A stretch of 64,000 nt of DNA from NCBI RefSeq assembly GCF_014196125.1, contig NZ_JACIDA010000001.1, forward strand, positions 496,001 to 560,000. Direction: 5' to 3'. The number at the start of each line of letters is the position of its first letter. Within the stretch, counting starts at the first letter, position 1. Shown in pieces: positions 21,103 through 30,891 of the stretch. The stretch comes from Brevundimonas mediterranea (lineage in GTDB: Bacteria > Pseudomonadota > Alphaproteobacteria > Caulobacterales > Caulobacteraceae). A program made the translations under genes and the position numbers. The notes beneath the pieces were generated by a model that did not search any database, had not been told where the DNA came from, and worked only from the letters and a program-made list of their open reading frames with translations.

Positions 21103-22554
21103 CTAGTCGTCGCGTCCGCTGACGGCCTTCAGGGCGTCGAGGGCGCGGGCGCGGGCGTGGGCATGATCCAAGATGGGGTGGGGATAGTCTTTGCCAAGTC
21201 GCACGCCGGCGTCACGCAGCACCTCGGGCGGCGCGGTCCAGGGCGACTGGAGCCAGCGGTCGGGCAGGCGGCGAAGTTCGGGAACCCAGCGGCGGACATA
21301 GCCGCCCTCGGCGTCGAACTTCTCGCCCTGGGTGATCGGGTTGAAGATGCGGAAATAGGGGGCGGCGTCGGCGCCGGAACCGGCGACCCACTGCCAGTTC
21401 TGCACATTGCTGGCCAGGTCGGCGTCCACCAGAGTCTCCCAGAACCAGGCTTCGCCCTCGCGCCAGTCGATCAGCAGATGTTTGACCAGGAATGAGGCCA
21501 CGACCATCCTCACGCGGTTGTGCATCCAGCCGGTCGTCCACAGTTGACGCATGCCGGCGTCCACCAGCGGATAGCCGGTGCGGCCGCGTTTCCAGGCCTC
21601 CAGGCCCTCGGGATCGTCGCGCCAGGGCATGGATTCGTATTCCGGCCGGAAGGCGCGGTCGGTCATGGTCGGGAAATGGTGGAGCAGATGGGCCGAGAAG
21701 TCGCGCCAGCCCAATTCAGAGACGAACTTCGACGCCTCGGTCGCCGACACGGACCCGGCTTCGGCCGCTTCTTGCGCCTGCAGCGCCGCCCTCCAGGGAC
21801 TGATCTCGCCCCAGTGCAGGTGGGGGGACAGGCGGCTTGTGGTCGGAAGGGCGGGATGGTCGCGGCCTTTGGCGTAGGTCTTGAGGCCCTGTGCGAGGAA
21901 GTCGGACAGGGCGGCGTCGGCGCCGGCCTCGCCCGGCGTCCAGTCGAAGCCCTGGGACCAGTCGGGCCGGGTCGGGTGGAGATCCCAGTCGTCGACCGAC
22001 TCGGTCTGGACGGAATCGGGCGTGTCGATGCGACGGGGGGCGGGCGAGAGCGGCGGCGGCTCGGCGGCGGCCAGCAAGGCCTTCATGAAGGGGGTGAAGA
22101 CCTTGTAGGGCGCGTCCGATCCGTTCAGCACGGCGCCCGGCCGCGCCAGCAGGGCGCCGTTGAAACCCCGGCAGTCGACGCCGGCCGATTTCAGCTCATG
22201 GGCGATGTCGGCGTCGCGGGCGAAGGCGGCGGGTTCGAACTGCCGGTTCATGAAGACGGCGTCGGCTCCGGTGTCCTCGATCAGACTCTGAAGCTGGATC
22301 AGCGAAGCGCCGCGACGCAGGATCAGCCGCGAACCGCGTTCCTGAAGCGAGGCGTCCAGGGCGCGCAGGGACTTGTCCAGCCACCACAGCGAGGCCGCGC
22401 CGGCCGGACGGTCCGGATCGCGGTCCAGAATGAAGACCGGCAGGATCGGACGGCCGGTCGCGGCGGCGTGATACAGGGCGGGATTGTCGTTCAGGCGCAG
22501 GTCGCGGCGAAACCAAAGGACGACAGGCTTGGTGGCCACGCAGGCGAACTCCAT
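21103..22554 (-). CDS. phrB: Deoxyribodipyrimidine photolyase (class I CPD type)
   Basis: A light-driven FAD repair enzyme of 483 residues that reverses cyclobutane pyrimidine dimers. The N-terminal antenna domain starts [17 protein letters not shown]. The FAD domain has [32 protein letters not shown], the [21 protein letters not shown] region and the tail [20 protein letters not shown] with YFRIFNP. The last two are the photolyase signature that contacts FAD and DNA. It is divergent from kdsA across about 97 bases. The cfa start lies 37 bases beyond its stop. Confidence 0.95.
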   Translation of the reverse strand: MEFACVATKPVVLWFRRDLRLNDNPALYHAAATGRPILPVFILDRDPDRPAGAASLWWLDKSLRALDASLQERGSRLILRRGASLIQLQSLIEDTGADAVFMNRQFEPAAFARDADIAHELKSAGVDCRGFNGALLARPGAVLNGSDAPYKVFTPFMKALLAAAEPPPLSPAPRRIDTPDSVQTESVDDWDLHPTRPDWSQGFDWTPGEAGADAALSDFLAQGLKTYAKGRDHPALPTTSRLSPHLHWGEISPWRAALQAQEAAEAGSVSATEASKFVSELGWRDFSAHLLHHFPTMTDRAFRPEYESMPWRDDPEGLEAWKRGRTGYPLVDAGMRQLWTTGWMHNRVRMVVASFLVKHLLIDWREGEAWFWETLVDADLASNVQNWQWVAGSGADAAPYFRIFNPITQGEKFDAEGGYVRRWVPELRRLPDRWLQSPWTAPPEVLRDAGVRLGKDYPHPILDHAHARARALDALKAVSGRDD

Positions 22555-22651
22555 GATAACTTGCGCTCATAGAAAACAAGCGCCACCTGATGGCCTCATA
22601 GCTGCGGCAAACGCCGCTCCCATAACGCCCGAACTTCGAAAGAGCCGCCTC

Positions 22652-23530
22652 GTGAGCCGACCCAACGCCGTCATTACGTTGTCTGAAGGTCTTCGGACGC
22701 CTGTCGTCATCGGCGGCGGCGCGCGAATCGCCTTCATCGCCGGGCCTTGCCAGATGGAGAGCCGTCAGCACGCGCTCGAAACGGCCCATGCGCTGAAGGA
22801 AATCGGCGAGCGGCTGAACGTCGGCATCATCTACAAGACCAGTTTCGACAAGGCGAACCGCACCAGCGCCAGCGCCGCGCGCGGCATCGGCCTGAAGGAC
22901 GCCATGCCGATCTTCGCCGAGATTCGCGAAACCGTCGGCCTGCCGACCCTGACCGACGTCCATTCCGAGGCCCAGTGCGGCCCGGTGGGCGAGGTGGTCG
23001 ACGTGCTGCAGATCCCGGCCTTCCTGAGCCGCCAGACCGACCTGTTGCTGGCCGCCGCCGCGACCGGCAAGGCGATCAACATCAAGAAGGGCCAGTTCCT
23101 GGCGCCCTGGGACATGAAGAACGTCATCGCCAAGGTGGTCGGCGCCGGCAATCCGAACGTCATGGCCTGCGAACGGGGCGCCAGCTTCGGCTACAACACC
23201 CTGGTCAGCGACATGCGCGCCCTGCCGGTGCTGCGCGAGATCGGCTGCCCGGTCGTGTTCGATGCGACCCACAGCGTGCAGCAGCCGGGCGGGCAGGGCA
23301 CGTCCTCGGGCGGCCAACGCGAGTTCGTGCCGGTTCTGGCCCGCGCCGCCGTCTCGGTGGGCGTGGACGCGGTCTTCATGGAGACCCACCCGGATCCCGA
23401 CAACGCCCCGTCGGACGGCCCGAACATGGTGCCGCTGGACCAGTTCGAGGCCCTGGCCGCGCAGCTGATCGCCTTCGACGACCTGGCCATCCAGATCGGG
23501 GCCAAGGCGCCGGTGGCGCAGGCCGCCTGA
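22652..23530 (+). CDS. kdsA: 3-deoxy-8-phosphooctulonate (Kdo-8-P) synthase
   Basis: This 292-residue class I aldolase-type enzyme condenses PEP with arabinose-5-phosphate to Kdo-8-phosphate for the LPS inner core. The PEP/phosphate-binding stretches are [51 protein letters not shown] and [13 protein letters not shown]. No ATG fits the family start. GTG 22652 was chosen because AAAGAG precedes it by seven bases and the resulting N terminus ([12 protein letters not shown]) gives a normal length. The frame open from 22484 overlaps the divergent photolyase gene. It heads the kdsA-hldE-hldD run. Confidence 0.93.
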   Translation: MSRPNAVITLSEGLRTPVVIGGGARIAFIAGPCQMESRQHALETAHALKEIGERLNVGIIYKTSFDKANRTSASAARGIGLKDAMPIFAEIRETVGLPTLTDVHSEAQCGPVGEVVDVLQIPAFLSRQTDLLLAAAATGKAINIKKGQFLAPWDMKNVIAKVVGAGNPNVMACERGASFGYNTLVSDMRALPVLREIGCPVVFDATHSVQQPGGQGTSSGGQREFVPVLARAAVSVGVDAVFMETHPDPDNAPSDGPNMVPLDQFEALAAQLIAFDDLAIQIGAKAPVAQAA

Positions 23531-23548
23531 ATCCTCTAGGTCGGGCGC

Positions 23549-25003
23549 ATGTCTGACACCCTTGATCTGGGCGCCCTGCAACAGCTGCTGGAGCGCGTGC
23601 GCGACCTGAAGACGGCCTGCGTCGGCGACCTGATGCTGGATCGCTATGTCTATGGCGAGGTCAGCCGGATCTCGCCTGAGGCGCCGATCCCGGTGTTGCG
23701 CACGCGCCGGACCACCGCCATGCCCGGCGGCGTCGGCAATGTGGCGCGTAATGTCGCGGCCCTGGGCGGGGTGGCGCACTTGGGCGCCGTGACGGGCGAG
23801 GATGCGGCCGGAGCGGAACTGCGCGACCTGATCGCCGCCGAGGACCGGATCGTCGACTTCATCGCGAGGCCGGCCGGCGCCACAACCATCGTCAAGACGC
23901 GGTTCGTGGCGGCGGGTCAGCAGCTGCTGCGCCTGGACGAGGAGGCGGCAGCTTCGCCCTTGACCGAATCGGACGCATTTTCAAATGCCTCCGCCATTCT
24001 ACTTTCCGACTACGCCAAGGGTGTGGTCGGCGACGCCTTGATCGCCTCGGCCCTGAAGGCCGCCAGGGAGACCGGCGCGCCCGTTATCGTTGATCCCAAG
24101 GGGCGAGATTTCGCCCGTTATGGCGCGGTCGATGTGATCAAGCCGAACGCGTCGGAACTGGCGGGGGCAACGGGCCTGTCGGTCGAGACGGACGCCGAGG
24201 TCGAGGCGGCGCTGGCGGCCCTGCTGGCGGCGACGACGGCGAAAGCCATCATCGTCACCCGCGCAGGCAAGGGCATGAGCCTGGCGCGGCGCGACGGGCC
24301 GGTGCGGCATTTCCCCGGCCGGGCCCGCGAAGTGTTCGACGTCTCGGGCGCCGGGGACACGGTGCTGGCCGCCTTGGGTCTGGCCTTGGGCGCGGGGGCC
24401 TCGCTGGAGACAGCGGTTCAGTTCGCCATCCTGGCCTCTGGCGTGGTGGTCGGAAAGGCCGGGACGGCCGTGGTTACGCCCTCGGAACTGATCGAGGCGG
24501 AGCTGAGCCAGCACGCCGTCGCGGCCCAGGCCAAGGTGACCCCGTTGGACGAGCTGGCGGCCGAGGTCGAGGCCTGGCGGCGGCAGGGGCTGAAGGTCGG
24601 CTTCACCAACGGCTGTTTCGACATTCTGCACCGGGGCCATGTCGCCTATCTGGCCCAGGCGCGGTCGTGGTGCGACCGGCTGGTGGTGGCGCTGAACACC
24701 GACGCCTCGGTCAAGCGGCTGAAGGGCGAGGGGCGGCCGGTCAATGATCTGGACAGTCGCGCCGTGGTGATCGGCGGGCTGAGCAGCGTGGATCGGGTGA
24801 CTTCGTTTGACGATCCGACGCCCATCGCCCTGATCGAGCGGCTGCGGCCGGACGTGCTGATCAAGGGGGCGGACTATACGCGCGAGGGCGTGGTTGGCGG
24901 CGACCTGGTGGCGAGCTGGGGCGGGGTGGTCCGTCTGGCGGAATTCAAGGATGGGTATTCGACGACCCGGACGATCGAGAAGATGACGGGAAGCGCGCAA
25001 TGA
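23549..25003 (+). CDS. hldE: Bifunctional heptose-7-phosphate kinase / heptose-1-phosphate adenylyltransferase
   Basis: A 484-residue fusion enzyme of ADP-heptose synthesis. The N-terminal ribokinase-type kinase (residues 1-320) has SPEAPIPVLRTRR, PGGVGNVARNVAALGG and the FDVSGAGDTVLAALG active-site motif. The C-terminal nucleotidyltransferase (residues 345-484) has VGFTNGCFDILHRGHVAYL with HRGH, and ends with RTIEKM. Both activities therefore look intact. It lies 18 bases after kdsA and overlaps hldD by four bases (ATGA), so the three form one operon for LPS inner-core sugars. Confidence 0.96.
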   Translation: MSDTLDLGALQQLLERVRDLKTACVGDLMLDRYVYGEVSRISPEAPIPVLRTRRTTAMPGGVGNVARNVAALGGVAHLGAVTGEDAAGAELRDLIAAEDRIVDFIARPAGATTIVKTRFVAAGQQLLRLDEEAAASPLTESDAFSNASAILLSDYAKGVVGDALIASALKAARETGAPVIVDPKGRDFARYGAVDVIKPNASELAGATGLSVETDAEVEAALAALLAATTAKAIIVTRAGKGMSLARRDGPVRHFPGRAREVFDVSGAGDTVLAALGLALGAGASLETAVQFAILASGVVVGKAGTAVVTPSELIEAELSQHAVAAQAKVTPLDELAAEVEAWRRQGLKVGFTNGCFDILHRGHVAYLAQARSWCDRLVVALNTDASVKRLKGEGRPVNDLDSRAVVIGGLSSVDRVTSFDDPTPIALIERLRPDVLIKGADYTREGVVGGDLVASWGGVVRLAEFKDGYSTTRTIEKMTGSAQ

Positions 25004-26001
25004 CGCCCAGAATGATTGTTGTGACGGGCGGGGCCGGTTTCATCGGCTCCAATATCGTGGCGCGGCTGACGGCCGAGACGGCCTATGACGTGGTGGTCTG
25101 CGACCGGCTGGAGACGGCCGACCTGGCCAAGTGGAAGAACCTGGCCAAACATTCCGTCGCCGACTTCTGGGCGCCGGAGGAACTGTTCGAACAGCTGGAG
25201 CGCCATGCGGAGCGGATCGAGGCTGTGGTGCATATGGGCGCCATCTCGTCCACGACCGAACCGGACGCGGACCTGATCCTGCGTACCAACTTCACCCTGT
25301 CGCGCGATCTGTGGGACTGGTGCGCGATACGGGACGCCCGGATGATCTACGCTTCGTCGGCGGCGACCTACGGCGACGGCGAGACAGGGTTCAATGATGA
25401 CGACGATGCGGAGTCGCTGTCCAAGCTGAGGCCGCTAAACGCCTATGGCTATTCGAAAATGCTGTTCGACCAGTATGCGGTGCGCCAGTCGGATCGCGGC
25501 CAGGCGCCGCCCCAATGGGCGGGGCTGAAGTTCTTCAACGTCTATGGGCCCAACGAGGGGCACAAGGGCGGGATGAAGTCGGTCGTGGCTCAGATCTGGC
25601 CCAAGGTCGCGGCCGGCGAGACGGTCAGCCTGTTCCGGTCGCACAATCCCAACTATCGGGACGGGGGCCAGTTGCGCGACTTCGTCTATGTGGACGATGT
25701 GGTCGACATCATCGAATTCCTGCTGCAGTCGCCGGAAGTCTCGGGCGTGTTCAACGCCGGGTCGGGCCAGGCGCGGTCGTTCGACGACCTGGCCAAGGCC
25801 ACCTTCGCCGCCGCCGGGAAAGAACCGTCGATCGAATATGTCGACATGCCCGAGGCGATCCGCGACCGGTACCAGTATTTCACGCAGGCCCGGATGGACC
25901 GCATCCGCGCCGCCGGGTTCGAGGGACAGTCGACGCCGCTGGAAGAGGGCGTGCGTCGCTACGTCCAGGACTTCCTGGCCCAGCCCGATCCATACAGATG
26001 A
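25000..26001 (+). CDS. hldD: ADP-glyceromanno-heptose 6-epimerase
   Basis: An extended SDR enzyme of 333 residues that converts ADP-D-glycero-D-manno-heptose to the L,D form used in LPS core. It has VVTGGAGFIGSNIV at the N terminus, the catalytic YGYSKMLFDQYA in the middle, and FFNVYGPNEGHKGGMKSV with FRDFV-like RDFVYVDDVVDI further on, all specific for HldD. It overlaps hldE at its start and the following DUF3089 gene at its stop by four bases each, a tight translational chain. Confidence 0.96.
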   Translation: MTPRMIVVTGGAGFIGSNIVARLTAETAYDVVVCDRLETADLAKWKNLAKHSVADFWAPEELFEQLERHAERIEAVVHMGAISSTTEPDADLILRTNFTLSRDLWDWCAIRDARMIYASSAATYGDGETGFNDDDDAESLSKLRPLNAYGYSKMLFDQYAVRQSDRGQAPPQWAGLKFFNVYGPNEGHKGGMKSVVAQIWPKVAAGETVSLFRSHNPNYRDGGQLRDFVYVDDVVDIIEFLLQSPEVSGVFNAGSGQARSFDDLAKATFAAAGKEPSIEYVDMPEAIRDRYQYFTQARMDRIRAAGFEGQSTPLEEGVRRYVQDFLAQPDPYR

Positions 26002-27095
26002 GAGGCCTGACGACCCGGCAGTGGATTGGCTACATCGGGTTTGTCCTGGTGTTCCTGCTGACCGCCGCCGTCGCGGTTTGGCGCGGGGACATCCTGCGCG
26101 CGGGTCTGGATCCCCAGGTGCCGTTCCAGACCTACAAGCCGCCGCCGGCGCCTGATTACGCCGATCCCAGGGCCTGGGCCCTGCGGGACGCGCGGGCGCC
26201 GGGGGCGGGCGGGGCCAACGTCTTCTTCGTTCATTCGACCACCTTCAACGGCGGGCGCGACTGGAACGGGGCCATCGGCGACCCCAAGGCTGACGCCTAT
26301 CTGTACCGGGTGGTCCTGCCCAACTACGCCGGACCCTTCGCACGGGCGGGCGCGGTCAGCGCGCCGCGTTATCGGCAGGCCAGCCTCTATACGCGCCTGA
26401 CCCTGCGCGACGATGCGCGTGAGGCCCGGGCCTTCGCCTATGGGGACGTCCTGGCGGCCTTCGACGCCTGGCTGGCGCGTCATCCCACAGGCCCCATCGT
26501 CCTGGCGGGGGTGGAGCAGGGCGCCGATCTGCTGGACCGGCTGATCCGCGACCGGATCGCGCCGGATGGGGCGGTCCGGGACCGTCTGGTGGCGGCCTAT
26601 CTGATGGACACGATCATCGCCGCCGAGAATCTGCCGGACTCCATTCCGGCCTGCGCCGATCGGCGCCAGATCCATTGCGTGATCGCCTGGTCGCAGGTCG
26701 GCGACCGCGACGACTCGGCCGCCCGACGGCGACTGCGGCGGGCGACCGTCTGGGATGCGCGGGGACATCTGGTCGATCTGGCGGGGCGACCGGCCGTCTG
26801 TGTCAACCCGGTGACCGGGGGCACGGGCGAAGCGCAGGTTCCCGCGCGCCTGCACCGGGGCGCCACCAATGCGACGGGGCTGGAATGGGGGGCGCGTCCG
26901 GCGCTGATGGCGCGTGAGGTCGCGACCCAGTGCCGCGAAGGTCTGCTGCGCCACACCTGGCCGGATCTGGAATCCTTCCGGGAGACCGGTAACTGGGCCG
27001 ACCGGAGAAAAGCGCGGCCTTACAACCTATTCTACGGCGATCTGGAAGCAGATGTGGCGGATCGGCTGGCGATCTACGCCAAGGCTGGCGGCTGA
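25998..27095 (+). CDS. DUF3089 protein: membrane-anchored alpha/beta-hydrolase fold, nucleophile replaced
   Basis: A 365-residue protein with one N-terminal hydrophobic segment (residues 9-29, WIGYIGFVLVFLLTAAVAV) and a periplasmic DUF3089 domain. The family resembles lipases and normally carries a GHSQG elbow. Here the elbow reads GVEQG (171-175), with Glu173 in place of Ser. The family C-terminal motif reads RPYNLFYGDLEADV with no His just ahead. Members with the standard residues are presumed hydrolases; this copy is probably non-catalytic or uses other chemistry. The start at 25998 overlaps the hldD stop (ATGA), which ties it to the heptose operon and to the envelope. Confidence 0.8.
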   Translation: MRGLTTRQWIGYIGFVLVFLLTAAVAVWRGDILRAGLDPQVPFQTYKPPPAPDYADPRAWALRDARAPGAGGANVFFVHSTTFNGGRDWNGAIGDPKADAYLYRVVLPNYAGPFARAGAVSAPRYRQASLYTRLTLRDDAREARAFAYGDVLAAFDAWLARHPTGPIVLAGVEQGADLLDRLIRDRIAPDGAVRDRLVAAYLMDTIIAAENLPDSIPACADRRQIHCVIAWSQVGDRDDSAARRRLRRATVWDARGHLVDLAGRPAVCVNPVTGGTGEAQVPARLHRGATNATGLEWGARPALMAREVATQCREGLLRHTWPDLESFRETGNWADRRKARPYNLFYGDLEADVADRLAIYAKAGG

Positions 27096-27143
27096 AATCG
27101 GACGAACGGCGTCCGGTTTCTGTGGCGCGGTTCGCGCGCTGCG

Positions 27144-27171
27144 GGTAACCTCCTCGCATACGGAGGGTACC
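27144..27171 (+). promoter_or_regulatory. Hairpin that pairs with the ribosome-binding site of the SPFH gene
   Basis: The left arm 27144-27153 (GGTAACCTCC) and right arm 27162-27171 (GGAGGGTACC) pair at 9 of 10 positions around an 8-base loop. The right arm is the Shine-Dalgarno sequence itself, and the ATG follows at 27173. The structure is read directly; a role in translational control is inference. Confidence 0.55.
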
Positions 27172-27172
27172 T

Positions 27173-28153
27173 ATGGACGTTCTCACCATCTTCGCCGGCG
27201 TGCTGCTGTTCCTGGCGATCGCGCTCTTGTTCAGCGTTATCAAGATCGTGCCGCAAGGCCGTGAATTCACGGTCGAACGCTTCGGCAAATACACCAAGAC
27301 CCTGAGTCCCGGCATCGGCTTCCTGACCCCGTTCGTGGAACGGGTCGGCAAGCGGATGAACATGATGGAGCAGGTTCTTGATGTGCCCACTCAGGAAGTC
27401 ATCACCAAGGACAACGCCATGGTCCGGGTGGACGGCATCGTCTTCATCCAGGTGATGGACGCCGCTCGCGCCGCCTATCGGGTCGACGATCTGCCCTACG
27501 CCATTTCGCAACTTTGCATGACCAATCTGCGGACCGTGGTCGGGTCTATGGAGCTGGACGAGGTGCTGAGCCAGCGCGACAGCATCAACACCCGCCTGCT
27601 GCACGTCATCGACGCGGCGACCGAGCCCTGGGGCGTCAAGGTCAACCGGATCGAGATCAAGGACCTGACCCCGCCGACCGACGTCACCAACGCCATGGCC
27701 CGCCAGATGAAGGCCGAGCGCGAGCGCCGGGCCGTGGTCACCGAGGCGGACGGCGAGAAACAGGCCGCCATCACCCGCGCCGAGGGCGCCAAACAGGCGG
27801 CCATCCTGGAATCCGAAGGCCGCAAGGAAGCCGCCTTCCGCGACGCCGAGGCGCGCGAACGCGAAGCCGAGGCCGAAGCCCGCGCCACCACCATGGTGTC
27901 GGAAGCCATCGCCCGGGGCGACGTCAACGCCATTAACTATTTCGTGGCGCAGAAATACGTCGAGGCCTTCGCCGAACTGGCCCGCAGCCCGCAGCAGCGG
28001 ACCGTCATCGTGCCCGCCGAAATGGGGGCCCTGGTCGGCACCATCGCCGGCATCGGCGAGATGGTGAACCTGGCCAAGGGGCAGCAGCAGCAGGCGGCCC
28101 CGGTCAAGCCCGCCGCCGCCCCGCGTCGTCCGTCCGTTCCGCCCACCGCCTGA
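27173..28153 (+). CDS. SPFH/band-7 (stomatin-like, QmcA/paraslipin) membrane protein
   Basis: A 326-residue SPFH protein with one N-terminal membrane segment (residues 4-24). IVPQGREFTVERFGKYTKTL and the LDVPTQEVITKDNAMVRVDG run are diagnostic of the stomatin/paraslipin group. Residues 160-240 are a charged Ala/Glu-rich coiled coil (MARQMKAERERRAVVTEADG and onward) and residues 290-326 are a Gln/Pro/Ala-rich tail. The family builds large ring or cage scaffolds around membrane proteases. The partner NfeD gene starts 16 bases downstream, the usual pairing. GGAGGG lies six bases before the ATG but sits in a hairpin. Confidence 0.93.
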   Translation: MDVLTIFAGVLLFLAIALLFSVIKIVPQGREFTVERFGKYTKTLSPGIGFLTPFVERVGKRMNMMEQVLDVPTQEVITKDNAMVRVDGIVFIQVMDAARAAYRVDDLPYAISQLCMTNLRTVVGSMELDEVLSQRDSINTRLLHVIDAATEPWGVKVNRIEIKDLTPPTDVTNAMARQMKAERERRAVVTEADGEKQAAITRAEGAKQAAILESEGRKEAAFRDAEAREREAEAEARATTMVSEAIARGDVNAINYFVAQKYVEAFAELARSPQQRTVIVPAEMGALVGTIAGIGEMVNLAKGQQQQAAPVKPAAAPRRPSVPPTA

Positions 28154-28169
28154 TCCGGGAGCCCAGGTC

Positions 28170-28640
28170 ATGACCGTCGTCGCCGATCTGTACGCCGCCC
28201 AGCCGTTCTGGATCTGGCTGGCCGTCGGGGTGTTGTTGCTGGCCGTCGAGTCGATGTTCTCGACCGAATGGCTGTTGTGGCCGGCGGTCTCGGCCGGGCT
28301 GGTGGCGGTCCTGACGGCGGTCGGGGTGCGGTTGGGCCTGCCGGGCGAGGTGGCGGTCTTCGCCCTGCTGACCGTCATCGCCACCCTGTTGTCGCGACGC
28401 CTGATCCAGAAGGCCAATCCGGACGGCGTGGACATCAACGACCGGGACCGTCGACTGATCGACCAACGCGCACGGGTCGTGGAGGCCTTCGTCGGCGGTC
28501 GAGGCCGGGTCTTCGTCTCCGGCGCCGAATGGTCGGCCGTCCTCGAGGGGGGCGCGCCCGAAACTGGCCCCGAGGTGGGACAGGATGTCGTGGTGAATCG
28601 CGTCAGCGGTTCCCTGCTGACGGTGCGCGCCGCGACCTGA
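28170..28640 (+). CDS. NfeD-family membrane protein (partner of SPFH protein)
   Basis: A 156-residue inner-membrane protein. Three hydrophobic segments in residues 10-85 are followed by a soluble OB-fold domain (residues 95-155: RARVVEAFVGGRGRVFVSGAEW, then VVVNRVSGSLLTV). This is the short NfeD form without a ClpP-like protease domain, as usually found next to paraslipins. GGGAG is eight bases upstream of the ATG. The pair is likely involved in membrane quality control; a specific client is not evident. Confidence 0.9.
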   Translation: MTVVADLYAAQPFWIWLAVGVLLLAVESMFSTEWLLWPAVSAGLVAVLTAVGVRLGLPGEVAVFALLTVIATLLSRRLIQKANPDGVDINDRDRRLIDQRARVVEAFVGGRGRVFVSGAEWSAVLEGGAPETGPEVGQDVVVNRVSGSLLTVRAAT

Positions 28641-28683
28641 GGCGTCCCGCGCAACCTTCGCCGTGGGACGACGTTCGACGCTG

Positions 28684-30093
28684 ATGTCAGACAGCCGTAT
28701 CGCCTCCGTCGTCCCGGCCCAGGATGGACTGCCGGTCCCGAGGCGCTATTGGGCCATCGTCTCCATCGGCCTGGGCATCACCCTCGCCGTCCTGGACGGG
28801 GCCATCGCCAATGTGGCCCTGCCGTCCATCGCCCAAGACCTCAAGGCGTCCGAGGCGGCGTCGATCTGGATCGTCAACGCCTATCAGATCGCCATCGTGG
28901 TCGCGCTTCTGCCCTTGGCGTCTCTGGGCGAGATCGTCGGCTACCGCCGGGTGTCCCAGGCAGGGCTGGCGGTCTTCACCCTGGCCTCCCTGGCCTGCGC
29001 CCTGTCCGATTCGATCCTGACCCTGAGCCTGGCCCGGGTGCTGCAGGGATTCGGGGCCGCCGGGATCATGAGCGTCAACGGCGCCCTGGTGCGGTTCACC
29101 TATCCGCAGCGGCTGCTGGGCCGGGCGGTCGGGATCAATGCGGTGATCGTCTCCATGGCCGCCGCCGCCGGCCCGACCATCGCCAGCGCGGTGCTGAGCC
29201 TGGGCGAATGGCGTTGGCTGTTCGCGCTGAACATTCCTCTGGGCGTTCTGGCGGTGTCGATGGCGGGATTCACCTTGCCGCACAATCCGTTGCAGAAGCG
29301 CAGGCTGAACCTGGTCGGGGCGGCGCTGAGCGCGGCGGCCTTTGGCTTCGTCATCACCGGCATGCAGGCCCTGGCCCACGGCGAGGCTTCGATCCTGGGC
29401 TTCGGCCTGACGGGGCTGGGGCTGGCGGCCGGGGTGCTGCTGGTGCGGCATGAAAAGCCCAGCAAGACGCCGCTGATCCCGCTGGACCTGCTGGCGCGGC
29501 CGATGTTCGCCCTGTCGGTCGCCACCTCCATCATCTCCTTCACCGCCCAGATGATGGCCTTCATCTCCCTGCCGTTCTTCCTGCAGGGCTCGCTGGGGCT
29601 CAGCGCAGTGGAAACGGGGCTGCTGATGACGCCCTGGCCGCTGGCGACCATGTTCGCTGCGCCGCTGGCGGGGTGGCTGTCGGATCGGTATTCGGCCGGG
29701 ATACTGGGGGCGATAGGTCTGAGCCTGTTCGCCTGCGGTCTGATGGGGCTGAGCTTCCTCGACGGTGATTCGTCGAAGTTCGACATTATCTGGCGCATGG
29801 CGCTGTGCGGGGCCGGGTTCGGCTTCTTCCAGTCGCCCAACAATCGCGCCCTGCTGTCCGAGGCCCCGCGCGAGCGGGCCGGGGCGGCTGGCGGCGCGCT
29901 CGGCACGGCGCGGGTGCTGGGCCAGTCGATGGGGGCGGTCGTGGTCGCCTTCCTGCTGTCGGCGGCGCCGGTCTCCGGCGTGCGCCACGGATTCGAGCTG
30001 GCCGCCGTTGCAGCCCTGTTCGGCGCGGTGATGAGTGGATCGCGAATTCGACGCCGCATCGCCGAGCCGGAGAAGGAAATAGAGGCGGTCTAG
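28684..30093 (+). CDS. MFS transporter, DHA2-like drug:H+ antiporter family
   Basis: A membrane protein of 469 residues, long enough for the 14-helix DHA2 layout. [18 protein letters not shown] in helix 1 and the helix-4/5 region [24 protein letters not shown] match EmrB-type antiporters, and motif C-like [21 protein letters not shown] follows. Export of a hydrophobic toxicant is the family role; the substrate is unknown. No EmrA-like adaptor gene is adjacent. ATG 28684 was chosen over an upstream in-frame ATG at 28663 because the family N terminus starts near the former. It is convergent with rnhA, sharing stop-codon bases 30091-30092. Confidence 0.88.
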   Translation: MSDSRIASVVPAQDGLPVPRRYWAIVSIGLGITLAVLDGAIANVALPSIAQDLKASEAASIWIVNAYQIAIVVALLPLASLGEIVGYRRVSQAGLAVFTLASLACALSDSILTLSLARVLQGFGAAGIMSVNGALVRFTYPQRLLGRAVGINAVIVSMAAAAGPTIASAVLSLGEWRWLFALNIPLGVLAVSMAGFTLPHNPLQKRRLNLVGAALSAAAFGFVITGMQALAHGEASILGFGLTGLGLAAGVLLVRHEKPSKTPLIPLDLLARPMFALSVATSIISFTAQMMAFISLPFFLQGSLGLSAVETGLLMTPWPLATMFAAPLAGWLSDRYSAGILGAIGLSLFACGLMGLSFLDGDSSKFDIIWRMALCGAGFGFFQSPNNRALLSEAPRERAGAAGGALGTARVLGQSMGAVVVAFLLSAAPVSGVRHGFELAAVAALFGAVMSGSRIRRRIAEPEKEIEAV

Positions 30094-30542
30094 ACGCGCC
30101 GGAGGTCGGCGACCCCGCGATTCGCCAGCTGGTCGGCGCGTTCGTTCAATTCGTGCCCGGCATGGCCCTTGACCCAGCGCCATTTGACGTCGTGCTTCAG
30201 CCGGGCGGCGTCCAGGCGCTGCCACAGGTCGGCGTTCTTGACCGGCTTCTTGTCCGCGGTCAGCCAGCCGCGCGCCTTCCAGCCTCGCATCCATTCAGTG
30301 ATGCCCTGCATGACGTATTTGCTGTCCGTGTGCAGCTCGACCCTGCACGGCCGCTTCAGGGCCTCCAGCGCCATGATGGCGGCCATCAGCTCCATGCGGT
30401 TGTTGGTCGTGTTGGGCTCGCCGCCCCACAATTCCTTTTCGTGGCCGCCCCCGGTCTGGAGCAGGGCGCCCCAGCCGCCGGGGCCGGGATTGCCCTTGCA
30501 GGCGCCGTCGGTGTGGATGATGACGTGATCGGTGGGACTCAT
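30090..30542 (-). CDS. rnhA: Ribonuclease HI
   Basis: A cytosolic endonuclease of 150 residues that cuts the RNA strand of RNA-DNA hybrids. The four catalytic carboxylates are present: Asp in [18 protein letters not shown], Glu in NRMELMAAI, Asp in [11 protein letters not shown] and Asp in the C-terminal [11 protein letters not shown]. The basic protrusion ([17 protein letters not shown]) and WVKGHAGH are also present. The length is normal. It is divergent from tatA across about 107 bases. Confidence 0.96.
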   Translation of the reverse strand: MSPTDHVIIHTDGACKGNPGPGGWGALLQTGGGHEKELWGGEPNTTNNRMELMAAIMALEALKRPCRVELHTDSKYVMQGITEWMRGWKARGWLTADKKPVKNADLWQRLDAARLKHDVKWRWVKGHAGHELNERADQLANRGVADLRRV

Positions 30543-30566
30543 GGTCGCGAAGACCTACAGCCTCCC

Positions 30567-30596
30567 TTGGCGCGGGGCCATCACTGCGCCTATATG
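30567..30596 (+). promoter_or_regulatory. Candidate promoter for tatABC
   Basis: TTGGCG at 30567-30572 and TATATG at 30591-30596 are separated by 18 bases, and the tatA start lies 54 bases beyond. This is a match to the housekeeping sigma pattern by eye only. Confidence 0.4.
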
Positions 30597-30649
30597 CGCT
30601 GAAGATAAGTGACGGGATCGATGATCGGTCCGCGTGAGGAGAACGAGCC

Positions 30650-30868
30650 ATGGGCTCCATGAGCATCTGGCACTGGGCCATCGTCATTGTCGTCGTCGCC
30701 GTCCTGTTCGGTGGACGCGGCAAGTTGTCCGGCATCATGGGCGACGCCGCCAAGGGCATCCGCGCCTTCAAGGACGGCCTGAAGGACGACGACAAGAAGG
30801 ACGGCCCGCACGACGGCGTCAGCTCGCTGCCCCGCACCGATGCGGAAAAGGAAGAGCTGAAGCGCTAG
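30650..30868 (+). CDS. tatA: Twin-arginine translocase subunit TatA
   Basis: A 72-residue Tat pore component. It has one N-terminal helix ([20 protein letters not shown]), the FGGRGK hinge, then an amphipathic helix ([20 protein letters not shown]) and a charged tail, as in all TatA proteins. GAGGAG ends eight bases before ATG 30650; a second ATG three codons later is possible. It is the first gene of tatA-tatB-tatC, with 23 bases to tatB. Confidence 0.95.
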   Translation: MGSMSIWHWAIVIVVVAVLFGGRGKLSGIMGDAAKGIRAFKDGLKDDDKKDGPHDGVSSLPRTDAEKEELKR

Positions 30869-30891
30869 TCGTCGTCTGTAAGGGCTGACGC

